Assembly: GCF_000720425.1 (NCBI RefSeq)
Contig: NZ_JOAJ01000003.1
Location: forward strand, 775,199-839,198
DNA: 64,000 nt
Source of the DNA: Nocardia rhamnosiphila NBRC 108938
GTDB taxonomy: Bacteria > Actinomycetota > Actinomycetes > Mycobacteriales > Mycobacteriaceae
Direction: 5' to 3'
Shown here: one piece after another, positions 44,193 to 52,932 of the stretch
How positions within the stretch are numbered: the first letter of the stretch is position 1
How the letters are laid out: each line of letters starts with the position of its first letter
Position numbers and translations under genes: made by a program
The notes under the pieces: model-generated
Database searches by the model: none
Told to the model about the DNA's origin: nothing
The model's input: the letters and a program-made list of their open reading frames with translations, nothing else

Positions 44193-45056
44193 ATGGGTGT
44201 CTACGCGGTCACTGGTGCGGCGTCGGGGATGGGCAGGGCGGTCGCCGACAAGCTGACCGCCGCGGGCCACCGTGTGATCGGGGTGGATATCCAGGAGACC
44301 GATATCGTCGCCGATCTCGCCACCGCCGCGGGCCGGCGCAGTGCGATAGAGGCGGTACTGGACGCCGCGGACGGCCGCCTCGACGGCGCCGTCCTCGCGG
44401 CCGGGCTCGGACCGGTACCCGATCCCGCCCGATTGCCGGTCATCGCCGCGGTGAACTATCTCGGCACGGTCGAATTGCTGGAGGGCTGGCGGCCCGCGCT
44501 CGCGGCGACCGGATCCGCGCGGGTCGTCGCCTTCGGCAGCAATTCCGCCACCACGGTCCCCGCGGTGCCGCGCCGGACGGTGGCGGCGTTCCTGGCCGGT
44601 GATACCGAACGCGCCGTCCGGACGGTGAAGATCTTCGGCAAGCAGGCCGCGCCGTTCGTGTACGCGGCATCCAAGATCGCGGTCAGTCGCTGGGTGCGTC
44701 GCCGGGCCGTCCGGCCGGAATGGGCCGGGGCCGGTATCCGGCTCAATGTCATCGCCCCCGGCGCGATCCTCACCCCGCTGCTCGAACGCCAGCTCGCCTC
44801 CCCCACCGAGGCCAAGGCGATCAACGCGTTCCCGGTCCCCACCGGCGGCTTCGGCAAGCCGGAACATATCGCCGACTGGGTCTGCATGATGCTGTCACCG
44901 TCCGCCGAATTCCTGTGCGGCAGCATTGTTTTCGTGGACGGCGGCACCGACGCCTACTTCCGTCCGGACGATTGGCCACGCGCGGTGCCGCTGCGCCGCA
45001 TCGTCGGCTACCTGCGCCGGTTCCGTGGCTTCTCCGCGACCCCGCGTGCGGAGTAA
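44193..45056 (+). CDS. SDR family oxidoreductase (hydroxysteroid dehydrogenase-like)
   Basis: A 287-residue short-chain dehydrogenase. It has T-G-A-A-S-G-M-G-R at 7-15, strand 2 G-V-D-I-Q-E-T-D, Ser in G-S-N-S-A-T, and the Y-A-A-S-K catalytic pair. A long insertion between Ser and Tyr (about 30 residues) and the late block I-V-F-V-D-G-G-T-D-A resemble 3-alpha-hydroxysteroid dehydrogenase-like SDRs. AAGGGA precedes ATG 44193. A TetR gene lies downstream in the opposite direction; it is not known to be its regulator. Confidence 0.88.
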   Translation: MGVYAVTGAASGMGRAVADKLTAAGHRVIGVDIQETDIVADLATAAGRRSAIEAVLDAADGRLDGAVLAAGLGPVPDPARLPVIAAVNYLGTVELLEGWRPALAATGSARVVAFGSNSATTVPAVPRRTVAAFLAGDTERAVRTVKIFGKQAAPFVYAASKIAVSRWVRRRAVRPEWAGAGIRLNVIAPGAILTPLLERQLASPTEAKAINAFPVPTGGFGKPEHIADWVCMMLSPSAEFLCGSIVFVDGGTDAYFRPDDWPRAVPLRRIVGYLRRFRGFSATPRAE

Positions 45057-45187
45057 CCACGGACCGTCCCCGCCACCGGGCGCCTACACGGTGGTGGCTC
45101 TCGCGGATTCCGGAACCCGGTTCCGATCCGACCACAGCTCACCCGTACTGCCACCGGCCGCGCGGAGCGGAACCGCGCAACGTATCG

Positions 45188-46021
45188 CTATATACGATCG
45201 GGATCCGTTGCCGCGCCGCGAGTTTCGGGCAATTGCAGAGCGTTGCACCAGATCCAGTCGAGTGTCTCCAGCAAGGTGTCGAATTCGATCTGCTCACCCT
45301 CCACGAACACCAGATACGCGACTTTGCTCACCATGCTCGACAACGCCAGCGCCGTCACCCGCGCGTCCAACCGCGCCGTGACCAGACCGCGCTCCTGCAG
45401 ATCGCGGATCAACGCCGCATTGCGATCGATGAACGCCGAGGCCCGCTCGGCGCGCAGCGCGGCGAACTGCGGGTCGACCCGGGACACCTGCTCCAGCACG
45501 GCCATCAGCCGCGCGTTGCGCCGATAGGACCGCAGATACTCCCGGTTCGCCGCGGCGATCCAGTCGCGTGGATCGTCGCTCCCGGCGCGCGCCCGGACGT
45601 GCGGATGCAGCATCTCCTCCCGGACCTGCTCGACGACCGCGGCGAAAATTTCTTCCTTGCTGTCGAAATGGGTGTAGAACGACCCCGACGCCACCCCGGC
45701 GGCCCGGGTGATGTCACTGATCCGCGCATCCACGAACCCGTCGGCCTCGAAAACCGCACGGGCCGCCGCGAGGAGCGCCGCGCGGGTGCGGATCCCGCGG
45801 CGGCTCTTCGGGGCGGGCCGGGTCGAACGACCGGCCACCGCGAGCTCCGGCGCGACTCCCTCCCCGGGCTTCCCGCCCGCGGATACGTTCTCGGCTCCGC
45901 CGCCGGTCTTTCGGACCGCGGAGGTGTTGCCCGCTACGCCACCCTCGGTTTCAACGACTCGGCCAACCCGGACCACGGGGCCCTGGGGCCGACCGCCGTC
46001 GCGCTCCTGCCGGGCGTTCAC
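45188..46021 (-). CDS. TetR family transcriptional regulator
   Basis: A 277-residue open frame whose HTH starts only near residue 75 (R-G-I-R-T-R-A-A-L-L-A-A-A-R-A-V-F, then I-S-D-I-T-R-A-A-G-V-A-S-G-S-F-Y-T-H-F-D). The first 70 residues are Gly/Val/Pro-rich and may be untranslated; in-frame GTG codons between 45800 and 45870 are alternative starts. The C-terminal domain is typical helical. It is encoded next to the double-hotdog, acyl-CoA dehydrogenase and P450 genes and could bind the palindrome at 48400-48419. Confidence 0.85.
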   Translation of the reverse strand: MNARQERDGGRPQGPVVRVGRVVETEGGVAGNTSAVRKTGGGAENVSAGGKPGEGVAPELAVAGRSTRPAPKSRRGIRTRAALLAAARAVFEADGFVDARISDITRAAGVASGSFYTHFDSKEEIFAAVVEQVREEMLHPHVRARAGSDDPRDWIAAANREYLRSYRRNARLMAVLEQVSRVDPQFAALRAERASAFIDRNAALIRDLQERGLVTARLDARVTALALSSMVSKVAYLVFVEGEQIEFDTLLETLDWIWCNALQLPETRGAATDPDRI

Positions 46022-46027
46022 CGGTCA

Positions 46028-46198
46028 CTCGCCGTCATCGCAGGCCGGCCGGATCGCCGAAGCCGGTCACGGCGAGCGCGAATGAACTCCGGCATCGCGG
46101 GCCGGGCGGAATGCGGAAGCCGGTGGCGACGAGCACAAATCAACTCCGCCACCGCAGGTCGGCCGGAATGCGGAAGCGGGTGGCGGCCGGCGTGAACA
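46028..46198. repeat. Three 57-bp imperfect tandem repeats
   Basis: Units start at 46028, 46085 and 46142. All share a core close to GGCCGGNCGGAATGCGGAAG-C-GGTGGCG and AACTCCG-CA. The period of 57 is divisible by three. The block fills the gap between the TetR and double-hotdog genes and may be a variable-number repeat. Confidence 0.75.
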
Positions 46199-46214
46199 CG
46201 TTCGGATACTGCGT

Positions 46215-46988
46215 TCACGCCGGGAACAGGCGACCCGTCGCCAGCGTGGTGATTCGGTCGGAGTTCCCGGTATCGCGCAGCGTCGCCCGGCCGACGTCGG
46301 CCCGTAGTGTCGCGTCGGCGACCACCGGCCCCACCCGGGCGGGTTGCAGGTACCGCAGGCCGAGGGTGCTCAGCGTGGACCCGGGTGCCAGCGAGAGGAT
46401 GGCCTCCTCCGCCGCGAGAGCGATCAGTCCGCCGTTGACGGTGCGGGAGGCGTTCAGGCCGTCGTCGGTGCGCGGCAGCACCGCGGTACCGGGGGCGCTG
46501 CGCACACACCCCGCCCGTTCGGCGAGCGGCACCTCGAGCAGCCGGTCCGATACCGGCATATCGACGCTCAACCCCGCGGGCAGCCGCAGGTCCGCGTCGG
46601 GCGAAACCATGAACGATCCGCCACCGAAGGCGAACGGTTCGCCGTCGACGGTCCATTCGACCTCCGCGACGAACACCGACCGCCCCGCTTTGATCTTGCG
46701 CCCCACCGCCCGCACCTCGCCGGACCCCGGCGCCGGCCGGTACAGGTGCACATCGAGTTCGAGGGTGACCGGCACCCGCGGCCCCAGGGTGAGCGCGGCC
46801 AGCAGCCCGGTCACCGTATCGGTCCAGGTGGCCAGCACCGAGGTGCGCAGCCGCTCGGTGCCGGGAACGTGCATCTGCGGGGTGATCGTCGCCGACCCGT
46901 GCAGCTCGTCGCCGGCCCGCGTTGTCGCGAAGCCCAGCTCCAGCAGGATGTGCTGCCGCCGCGGCGCGGTTCCGGTCTCGACCGTCAT
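46215..46988 (-). CDS. Double-hotdog acyl-CoA thioesterase-like protein
   Basis: A 257-residue protein of two hotdog units. Unit 1 (about 10-130) has H-I-L-L-E-L-G-F and V-P-V-T-L-E-L-D-V-H-L-Y-R-P-A; unit 2 (150-250) has R-T-V-N-G-G-L-I-A-L-A-A-E-E-A and L-G-L-R-Y-L-Q-P-A-R-V-G-P. It resembles PaaI/TesB-like thioesterases. GAGGAGG precedes ATG 46988. It lies downstream of the acyl-CoA dehydrogenase gene on the same strand, so a shared role in acyl-CoA breakdown is likely. Confidence 0.8.
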   Translation of the reverse strand: MTVETGTAPRRQHILLELGFATTRAGDELHGSATITPQMHVPGTERLRTSVLATWTDTVTGLLAALTLGPRVPVTLELDVHLYRPAPGSGEVRAVGRKIKAGRSVFVAEVEWTVDGEPFAFGGGSFMVSPDADLRLPAGLSVDMPVSDRLLEVPLAERAGCVRSAPGTAVLPRTDDGLNASRTVNGGLIALAAEEAILSLAPGSTLSTLGLRYLQPARVGPVVADATLRADVGRATLRDTGNSDRITTLATGRLFPA

Positions 46989-47114
46989 GGGTTGCCTCCT
47001 CGTGCCCGCCCGGGTCGCGCCGGGGGAACAGCCGGGCGCCGACCGGACATGTCCAACGTATCGGGCGGCGAGCCGAAGCGCCCGGGCCACGTCCCCGAGC
47101 CCGGGCGGGAACCA

Positions 47115-48347
47115 CTAGCTGCCGGCGGCTTCGGCCGCCGCGCGGGCCTTGCCGAGCTCGGCCCGGGCGATCGTCAGTTTGTGCACCTCGTCGGGGCCGT
47201 CGGCGATCCGCAGGGTACGTAGATGGGCGTACATGCTCGCGAGCGGGAAATCCTCGGTCACGCCCGCCGCGCCGTACACCTGGATGGCGCGGTCGACGAT
47301 CCGCAAGGCCATCACCGGGGCGGCGATCTTGATCGCGGCGATCTCGGTGCGGGCCTCCTTGTTGCCGACCGTATCCATCATCCAGGCGGTCTTCAGGGTG
47401 AGCAGCCGCGCCTGTTCGATATCGATCCGGGCCTCGGCGATCCAGTCCCGGATATTGGCCCGTTCGCTGACCTTGCGCCCGAATGTGGTCCGCGAATCCG
47501 CCCGGGCGCACATGAGTTCCAGCGCGCGTTCGGCCATCCCGATCGCGCGCATGGCGTGATGGATGCGGCCGGGGCCCAGCCGGGCCTGGCTGATCGCGAA
47601 ACCCTCCCCCTCACCCTTCAGTACATCGGTCACCGGGACCCGCACATCGGTGAACTCGATCTCGGCGTGCCCCTCCCGATCGACATAACCGAACACCGGA
47701 AGATTGCGGACGACGGTGACGCCCGGCGCGTCGATCGGCACCACCATCATCGACTGCTGCCGATGTTTGGGCGCGTCCGGATCGGTTTTGCCCATCACGA
47801 TGAGCACCTTGCAATTGGCGTGCATGGCGTTGGAGGCGAACCACTTCCGGCCGTTGAGCACGTACTCGTCGCCGTCGCGTTCCATCCGCATCTCCACATT
47901 GGTGGCATCGGAACTGGCGACCCCGGGCTCGGTCATCGCGAACGCCGACCGGATGGTGCCCGCCAGCAGCGGTTCGAGCCAGCGCTGCTTGTGCTCCTCG
48001 GTACCGAAGAGGGTGAAGACTTCCATATTGCCGGTATCGGGCGCCGAACAGTTGCACGCCTCGGGAGCCAGCGCCGGACTGCGGCCCATGATCTCGGCCA
48101 GCGGCGCGTACTCCAGATTGGACAGGCCCGGGCCCCACTCCGGATGCGGATGGAACAGATTCCACAACCCCCGCTCCTTGGCCTCGGCCTTGAGATCCTC
48201 GAGAATCTGCGGGTGATGATGCGGATCGCCCGCCGCGGCCATCTGCGCGGCGTAGACCGGCTCGGCCGGATACACGCTGTCGTCCATGAACGCGAGCAGG
48301 GTGCGCCGATACTCCCGGGCACGCTCGGTCGAGGTGAACAGTTCCAC
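47115..48347 (-). CDS. Acyl-CoA dehydrogenase
   Basis: A 410-residue FAD enzyme of the mammalian-ACAD10/11-like bacterial group. It has [16 protein letters not shown] near 137-152, [18 protein letters not shown], and a C-terminal [12 protein letters not shown] with the usual D-G-P-D-E-V-H. It oxidises an acyl-CoA at alpha-beta. GTG 48347 is the start. A 20-bp palindrome lies about 50 bases upstream and is probably its operator. Confidence 0.95.
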   Translation of the reverse strand: MELFTSTERAREYRRTLLAFMDDSVYPAEPVYAAQMAAAGDPHHHPQILEDLKAEAKERGLWNLFHPHPEWGPGLSNLEYAPLAEIMGRSPALAPEACNCSAPDTGNMEVFTLFGTEEHKQRWLEPLLAGTIRSAFAMTEPGVASSDATNVEMRMERDGDEYVLNGRKWFASNAMHANCKVLIVMGKTDPDAPKHRQQSMMVVPIDAPGVTVVRNLPVFGYVDREGHAEIEFTDVRVPVTDVLKGEGEGFAISQARLGPGRIHHAMRAIGMAERALELMCARADSRTTFGRKVSERANIRDWIAEARIDIEQARLLTLKTAWMMDTVGNKEARTEIAAIKIAAPVMALRIVDRAIQVYGAAGVTEDFPLASMYAHLRTLRIADGPDEVHKLTIARAELGKARAAAEAAGS

Positions 48348-48399
48348 GAGAACTCCGATCGTCGGGGCGCGGCTCGATGCCCGTCCGACGGTAGCCCAA

Positions 48400-48419
48400 A
48401 CTTGAATCCGGATTCAAGT
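48400..48419. promoter_or_regulatory. 20-bp palindromic operator upstream of acyl-CoA dehydrogenase
   Basis: ACTTGAATCCGGATTCAAGT is a perfect 20-bp palindrome centred 63 bases before the start codon. Perfect palindromes of this size upstream of fatty-acid or steroid genes are typical TetR targets. The adjacent TetR (45188-46021) is a candidate. Confidence 0.75.
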
Positions 48420-48517
48420 ACTTCGGCCCCGCGGAACCGGCATACCCCGGAAGAGCACGGCACAGGGCCCGGACCCCGAGGGGCCCGGACCCTGTGGTGA
48501 GCGGCCGACCGCTGTGC

Positions 48518-49801
48518 TCAGGCGCGGACGGCGGGCCGGGCGGCGGTGTCCTCGTATCCCGGCAGGGGGGCCTGTGGGGGAAACGTCACCGGCAGGCCCG
48601 CCAGCGATCGATGGAAGGGGCCCGGCCGCCAGACCGCCTCGCCGTCGGGGAAATCCGCGCGCATCTCCGGTATCGCGTCCAGTAGCTGATCGATGGCACC
48701 CTCCGCGACCATATAGGCCAGCGACTGGGCGGGGCAGGCATGCGGGCCCAGGCCCCACGCCAGGTGGGCGCGGTTACCCGTCAGCTCCGAGGTTCGGATG
48801 GCCGGGTCGTTGTTGCAGGCCGCCATGCTGATCACCACGGGCTGGTGCGCGGGCAGCCACACATCGTCCAGCAGGATCGGCATCCGCGGATAGGTGATCA
48901 GCAGATTCGCCAGCGGCGGGTCGTTGAACAGCACCTCGTCCAGGGCGTCCCGGGAAGTGAGATTCCCGCCGAGGACGCTGCCGCCGAACCGTTCGTCGGT
49001 GAGGATCAGCAGCAGTGTGTTGACGATGAGGTTCAGCTCGAATTCGATCCCGGTGCCGTACACCTGCGAAACGTGATGGGAGACCTCCTCCTCGGACAGC
49101 TCGACCGGATGCTGCAGCAGCACCGAGGTGATATCGCTGCCCGGCTGCTCGCGCTTGAGCAGCACCAGGTTCATCAGGGCCTCGCCCAGCATCCGGCTGC
49201 CGGCTTCGGCGTCCACCCCCTCGAGCAGCGCGGCCGTCCCGGCCGCGACCTGCTGACCGATCTCCGGCGGGCAGCCGAGCAGATAGTTGATCACCTGGAA
49301 GGCCAGTGGGAACACGTACTGCTGGATCAGCTCCGCCCGGCCGTCCTCGCAGAACGAGTTGATCAGCGGGCCCGCGATGTTCTCGACGACCGTGTGGATC
49401 GCGTACATGTCCACTTCGTCCATGCTCGCCGTGATCGCCTGCCGATAGCGCACGAATTCCTGCCCGGCGCAACGGCTGGCCATCGGCCGCCATTCCAGCA
49501 GCGGCAGGATCGGGCACTCGGCCGGAATGTCCTGCTGCCACACCCGGGGGTCGGCGGGAAAACGATCCGGATCGTTGAGCACCCGCAGGGCGGTGTTGTA
49601 TCCGATCACCAGGGTGGCGGGCACGCCGGGCGCGAGCTCCACCGGCGCCAGTGACCCGTACCGAGCCCGCATCTCGCGGTAGGCCCGGTGTGGGTCGGCG
49701 GCGAATTCCGGCAGGTACAGCGGTATCCGCGGATCATCGGAATCGATCGGCGAACCGTGCACGTGGGCCTGTGCGTGTCTTCGGTAATCCGAGGTAGTCA
49801 A
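48518..49801 (-). CDS. Conservon-type cytochrome P450 lacking E-x-x-R
   Basis: A 427-residue P450 (if TTG 49801 is the start; GGAG lies 8 bases upstream; ATG 49921 would add 40 residues). The heme Cys is in W-G-L-G-P-H-A-C-P-A-Q. The K-helix reads D-E-V-L-F-N-D-P-P-L-A-N, so the otherwise invariant Arg of E-x-x-R is replaced, and the I-helix (G-T-G-I-E-F-E-L-N) lacks the usual acid-Thr pair. Both traits are known for CYP157/CvnE P450s of Streptomyces conservons. No other conservon genes (cvnA-D) are adjacent. Its catalytic competence is uncertain. Confidence 0.9.
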   Translation of the reverse strand: MTTSDYRRHAQAHVHGSPIDSDDPRIPLYLPEFAADPHRAYREMRARYGSLAPVELAPGVPATLVIGYNTALRVLNDPDRFPADPRVWQQDIPAECPILPLLEWRPMASRCAGQEFVRYRQAITASMDEVDMYAIHTVVENIAGPLINSFCEDGRAELIQQYVFPLAFQVINYLLGCPPEIGQQVAAGTAALLEGVDAEAGSRMLGEALMNLVLLKREQPGSDITSVLLQHPVELSEEEVSHHVSQVYGTGIEFELNLIVNTLLLILTDERFGGSVLGGNLTSRDALDEVLFNDPPLANLLITYPRMPILLDDVWLPAHQPVVISMAACNNDPAIRTSELTGNRAHLAWGLGPHACPAQSLAYMVAEGAIDQLLDAIPEMRADFPDGEAVWRPGPFHRSLAGLPVTFPPQAPLPGYEDTAARPAVRA

Positions 49802-50094
49802 GAACGAAACTCCATACCGTCCGGTGGCGGAGCCGATGGTTTTCCACCGGCCGATCCCGGTTCGAGGCTCCTCCTGCAGGAATCTCCTGACTCGAGCCGG
49901 AACCAGGCGATGGTACGACATGGTCACGAACTCTGATCGATTGTGAAACAAGTTGTACGGCCGTCTTTTTCGCGTTGTTGTTGGACTAGTCCGCACATTT
50001 TCGATCGGTCTGGTCCGAATATTTCACCGGACTTTTCCGCCACCGCGACGCGGCCGGGCTCGGCGAATCCGAAGCCCGGCCGACGCAACGCTTC

Positions 50095-51267
50095 TCACAC
50101 GCCGAGCGCGTCCAGTGATCGATTGTCGTCGATGGCCGAGGTGATCCGCCGCAAAAGTGTGAGGCAGGTCTCCTTCGACTGCATCTCCGGCTGATACGCG
50201 GCCCGGCCGATCGTGAACGCCCATGCCGCGTAGGCGAACATCGACTGCTGCCGGTAGATCAGCCAGGCCGTGTCGAAATCGGGCGCCACACCACCGGCCT
50301 CGGCCAATTCCTCCAGATAGGCCCGCAGCAGTTCTTCGGCCCAGGCCCGGCGGTCCTCCGGTTCGCACCCGGAATTGACCGTATAGGCGAAATCGTGCCC
50401 CCAGCCGCCGCGCATCACGACCTGCCAGTCCACATAACCCATCCGCCCCTCGGCGGTCCGGTAGGTCTGGCCGATATGCGGGTCGCCGTGCAGGAGGGTA
50501 TGCGGGAGTTCGGTCGTGGCCAGGTCGACCGCACGCTCGACCCCGGACCACAACCGGTCCGCCTGCCCGTGCAGGCTTTCCGGGACCACTTCGGCCGCCC
50601 GGTCCAGACCCACCGCGCAGCGGGTCTTCATATCGATGGCCGCGAGATAGGCCTGCAACGCCTCGTTGGTGGTCTTGAGCACCTCGATGGAGGGGTCCTC
50701 CCAGAATGTCCCGTGCAGCCGGGCGAGGTTGCGGACCAGATCCTCCATTTCGGCGCGGCCGATCGGGGCGGTCGGTTCACTGAACACCGCACCCCGCGTC
50801 ACGGCGATATCCTCCATCAGCGCGATCGACCGCCAGGAAGCCGGATCCGAAGCCCCCCAATAGCCGAGCGGGGCCTGAATCTCCAGTTTCGGCCGGAAAT
50901 CGCGGAAGAACCGGGTCTCGCCGTCGATCATCTTGCCGCCGCCGAGCAGAATCCGCTGACTCAGCGACGTCGTGGTCTTGGCGAACAATGCCTCCGGTAG
51001 CGCGGCCGCCCGGCCCGCCTCGTTGTACTCCACCCGGATCGCCACCCGCGTGGAGGTGCCGCTGCTGCCACCCGTGGTATCGAAGGAGACCACTTCGGCG
51101 CCGGGGGTGTCCCGGCAGAGCACCGCGGTCAGCCATTCGGCGGTGAGCGCGGCGCCGGACGCGGGCACATCGTCGATCGCGCGGGCCCGGTGCCCGGTGA
51201 GTTTCTCGCCGAGGATATGCCCGCCCACCGCGGCGAGCCGGCCGAGCAACCAGAGCTTGTGATTCAT
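50095..51267 (-). CDS. Aminoglycoside phosphotransferase-like kinase
   Basis: A 390-residue protein kinase-like fold. It shows a Gly-rich strand G-G-S-S-G-T-S-T-R, A-K near 94, L-L-H-G-D-P-H-I-G-Q (catalytic loop, about 263-272), and G-Y-V-D-W-Q (metal-binding Asp). The layout resembles the APH/ecdysteroid kinase-like (DUF1679) proteins of actinobacteria, which are often encoded with lipid or steroid genes. It precedes the P450 gene on the same strand (gap about 290 bases). The substrate is unknown. Confidence 0.85.
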   Translation of the reverse strand: MNHKLWLLGRLAAVGGHILGEKLTGHRARAIDDVPASGAALTAEWLTAVLCRDTPGAEVVSFDTTGGSSGTSTRVAIRVEYNEAGRAAALPEALFAKTTTSLSQRILLGGGKMIDGETRFFRDFRPKLEIQAPLGYWGASDPASWRSIALMEDIAVTRGAVFSEPTAPIGRAEMEDLVRNLARLHGTFWEDPSIEVLKTTNEALQAYLAAIDMKTRCAVGLDRAAEVVPESLHGQADRLWSGVERAVDLATTELPHTLLHGDPHIGQTYRTAEGRMGYVDWQVVMRGGWGHDFAYTVNSGCEPEDRRAWAEELLRAYLEELAEAGGVAPDFDTAWLIYRQQSMFAYAAWAFTIGRAAYQPEMQSKETCLTLLRRITSAIDDNRSLDALGV

Positions 51268-51550
51268 TTCCGCCTCACTTTCCGGATGCGCGTGAAACAC
51301 GCACACCGTGCCGAACCGTCCGGTCCGGACTTTTTCTTCGCACAGACGATTTCCGATTTTGCGCCATATTCGCTGCGCCGGAACGGGTTTCGGCCGATTA
51401 CTTTACGATGAGGACGCGAATGAGCCCGGCCCGGCCCGCTCGAGCAGGCCGCGGGGCATATATCGGAACGAGACGCCACCGGCACCGGAAGTTTGCCGGA
51501 ACGCGAAATATAATCGGGTCACCGACCACTGTCGACGAAAGACGCCCACC

Positions 51551-51760
51551 ATGGTGACGCTATCTGTTCGACATGTACCGGACGCGGTGTACCGCGCCCT
51601 GCGGATCCGCGCGGACAATCACGGCCGCAGCACCGAGGCGGAGATCCTCGCCATTCTGGAGGAGGTCGTGACACGCTCCCCGGAAAGAGTCCGCTTGGGG
51701 AAGGTCCTGTCCGGGGAGCCCCCGGCGGACGGGCGGGAGGAAGCCGAACCCGGGGACTGA
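51551..51760 (+). CDS. FitA-like ribbon-helix-helix antitoxin, orphan
   Basis: A 69-residue protein with V-T-L-S-V-R-H-V-P-D-A-V-Y-R-A-L-R-I-R-A and G-R-S-T-E-A-E-I-L-A-I-L, the FitA/Arc-type RHH that binds DNA as a dimer. The C-terminal acidic tail would normally bind a PIN toxin (FitB). No toxin gene follows: the next gene is a TetR on the other strand. The ribosome site is weak. Confidence 0.85.
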   Translation: MVTLSVRHVPDAVYRALRIRADNHGRSTEAEILAILEEVVTRSPERVRLGKVLSGEPPADGREEAEPGD

Positions 51761-51792
51761 CCGATCGGCGAGGCGGGCCGCCGCGAAGGCGT

Positions 51793-52419
51793 TCACCTCG
51801 CCCCGGTCTCCGAGGCCTGACTATTCGACGTTCTCGCTCGGAGGTCCGATCCCGGGGATAGGCTGCGCATCAGACTTGTGGTGAACGCGTAGTCGACGTC
51901 CGAGCCGGTCATCCGGCCGCTGACGCGCTCGTCGCTCGCGGCGTGGGCAAGGTGGATCGCGACGGCGACCAGCCAGCCGGCGGGAAGCCGACTGTCGAAT
52001 TCGCCCGTGCACTGTCCGCGCCTGATCACCCGTTCGATGCGATCCGTGATCGGCGCGTGCCGAGCATGGTCCTCCCGCGCGGCGATCGGCAACGCGTTGA
52101 TCCGTTGTAGCAGGACGGGGTAGCGCCCGGATTCCCGCGCCGCCGCCTCGAATATGCGTAGCAATGCCTCGGTGGCCGTGCCCTCGTCCGGCGCCGCGGC
52201 ATCCATCGCGGCGGCGGTCGACTCGGTGAGCCTGTCCAGGACCGCCCTCAGCAGCCGATCGCGGGAGGGGAAGTGGGCATACACCGTCTGGCGGGTCACT
52301 CCCGCGCCGGTGGCGATGGTTTCGACGCCGGCTTCGGGCTGTTCGTTCAGGATTCGCGCGGCCGCGTCGAGGATGGCCGCCCGGCTGCGGTGGGCGTCGG
52401 CACGCTGCTTACGAGCCAT
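51793..52419 (-). CDS. TetR family transcriptional regulator
   Basis: A 208-residue TetR with HTH at about 10-60 (R-A-A-I-L-D-A-A-A-R-I-L, then V-E-T-I-A-T-G-A-G-V-T-R-Q-T-V-Y-A-H-F-P). It is divergent from a SnoaL-like/HMA two-gene operon. Two sites with CTTAC...GTAAG arms lie in the 96-bp gap and should be its operators. The ligand is unknown. Confidence 0.92.
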   Translation of the reverse strand: MARKQRADAHRSRAAILDAAARILNEQPEAGVETIATGAGVTRQTVYAHFPSRDRLLRAVLDRLTESTAAAMDAAAPDEGTATEALLRIFEAAARESGRYPVLLQRINALPIAAREDHARHAPITDRIERVIRRGQCTGEFDSRLPAGWLVAVAIHLAHAASDERVSGRMTGSDVDYAFTTSLMRSLSPGSDLRARTSNSQASETGAR

Positions 52420-52435
52420 CGATACCTCACTATCT

Positions 52436-52484
52436 CTTACATCTTGTCAAATTATCCATAGATTTATATCTTACAACTCGTAAG
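52436..52484. promoter_or_regulatory. Two TetR operators
   Basis: CTTAC-AACTC-GTAAG (52470-52484) is perfect; CTTAC-ATCTT-GTCAA (52436-52450) has a degenerate right arm. They are 34 bp apart in the AT-rich gap between the TetR gene and the SnoaL-like gene, so one may serve each direction. Confidence 0.65.
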
Positions 52485-52515
52485 AGTTAATGTGGACTCG
52501 CCTGTCAGGAGACTC

Positions 52516-52932
52516 ATGCCCGCCTTCACCGGCACCGATCCCGCTCGATTCATCGCCGACTTCTTCACCTCCTTCAACGAACACCTGCTGGCCGACGACG
52601 AGGACGCGGCAGTCGTCGTCGATCGGTTCCACACCCCCGACATCGTGCAAGTCGCCGACGGGCACCGGATGGACCGCGACAAGCTGATCGCGCACACTCG
52701 CCCGGTACGAAAGAACCGCCCCGGCAGCCACATCGACGTACACGAGGCCATCGCCGACAACGACCGGATCGCCGCCCGCTACACCCTCCACGTCCGGCAG
52801 CGCGGCAAGGAACTCGCCGTCGAGGTCTGCTTCTTCGGCAGCTTCGCACCGGACGGACGGATGCGGCAGGCACATATGCTCACCCGCACCGCGACCACCG
52901 ACAACCAGCATCCGCAGGATGTGCGGCCATGA
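52516..52932 (+). CDS. SnoaL-like (nuclear transport factor 2 fold) protein
   Basis: A 138-residue NTF2-fold protein: F-I-A-D-F-F-T-S-F-N-E-H-L-L near 12-25, F-H-T-P-D-I-V-Q-V-A-D-G-H, and strands R-I-A-A-R-Y-T-L-H-V and F-F-G-S-F-A-P-D-G-R. SnoaL-like proteins may be enzymes or ligand binders; no catalytic set is visible. CAGGAG supports ATG 52516. It is coupled by ATGA to the HMA gene and is probably repressed by the divergent TetR. Confidence 0.82.
   Translation: MPAFTGTDPARFIADFFTSFNEHLLADDEDAAVVVDRFHTPDIVQVADGHRMDRDKLIAHTRPVRKNRPGSHIDVHEAIADNDRIAARYTLHVRQRGKELAVEVCFFGSFAPDGRMRQAHMLTRTATTDNQHPQDVRP

Noticed and set aside
46018..47511. Leftward frame with three 19-residue repeats at its end
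   Set aside because: It is out of frame with the double-hotdog and acyl-CoA dehydrogenase genes, which fit their families well. The repeat is kept only as a DNA feature.
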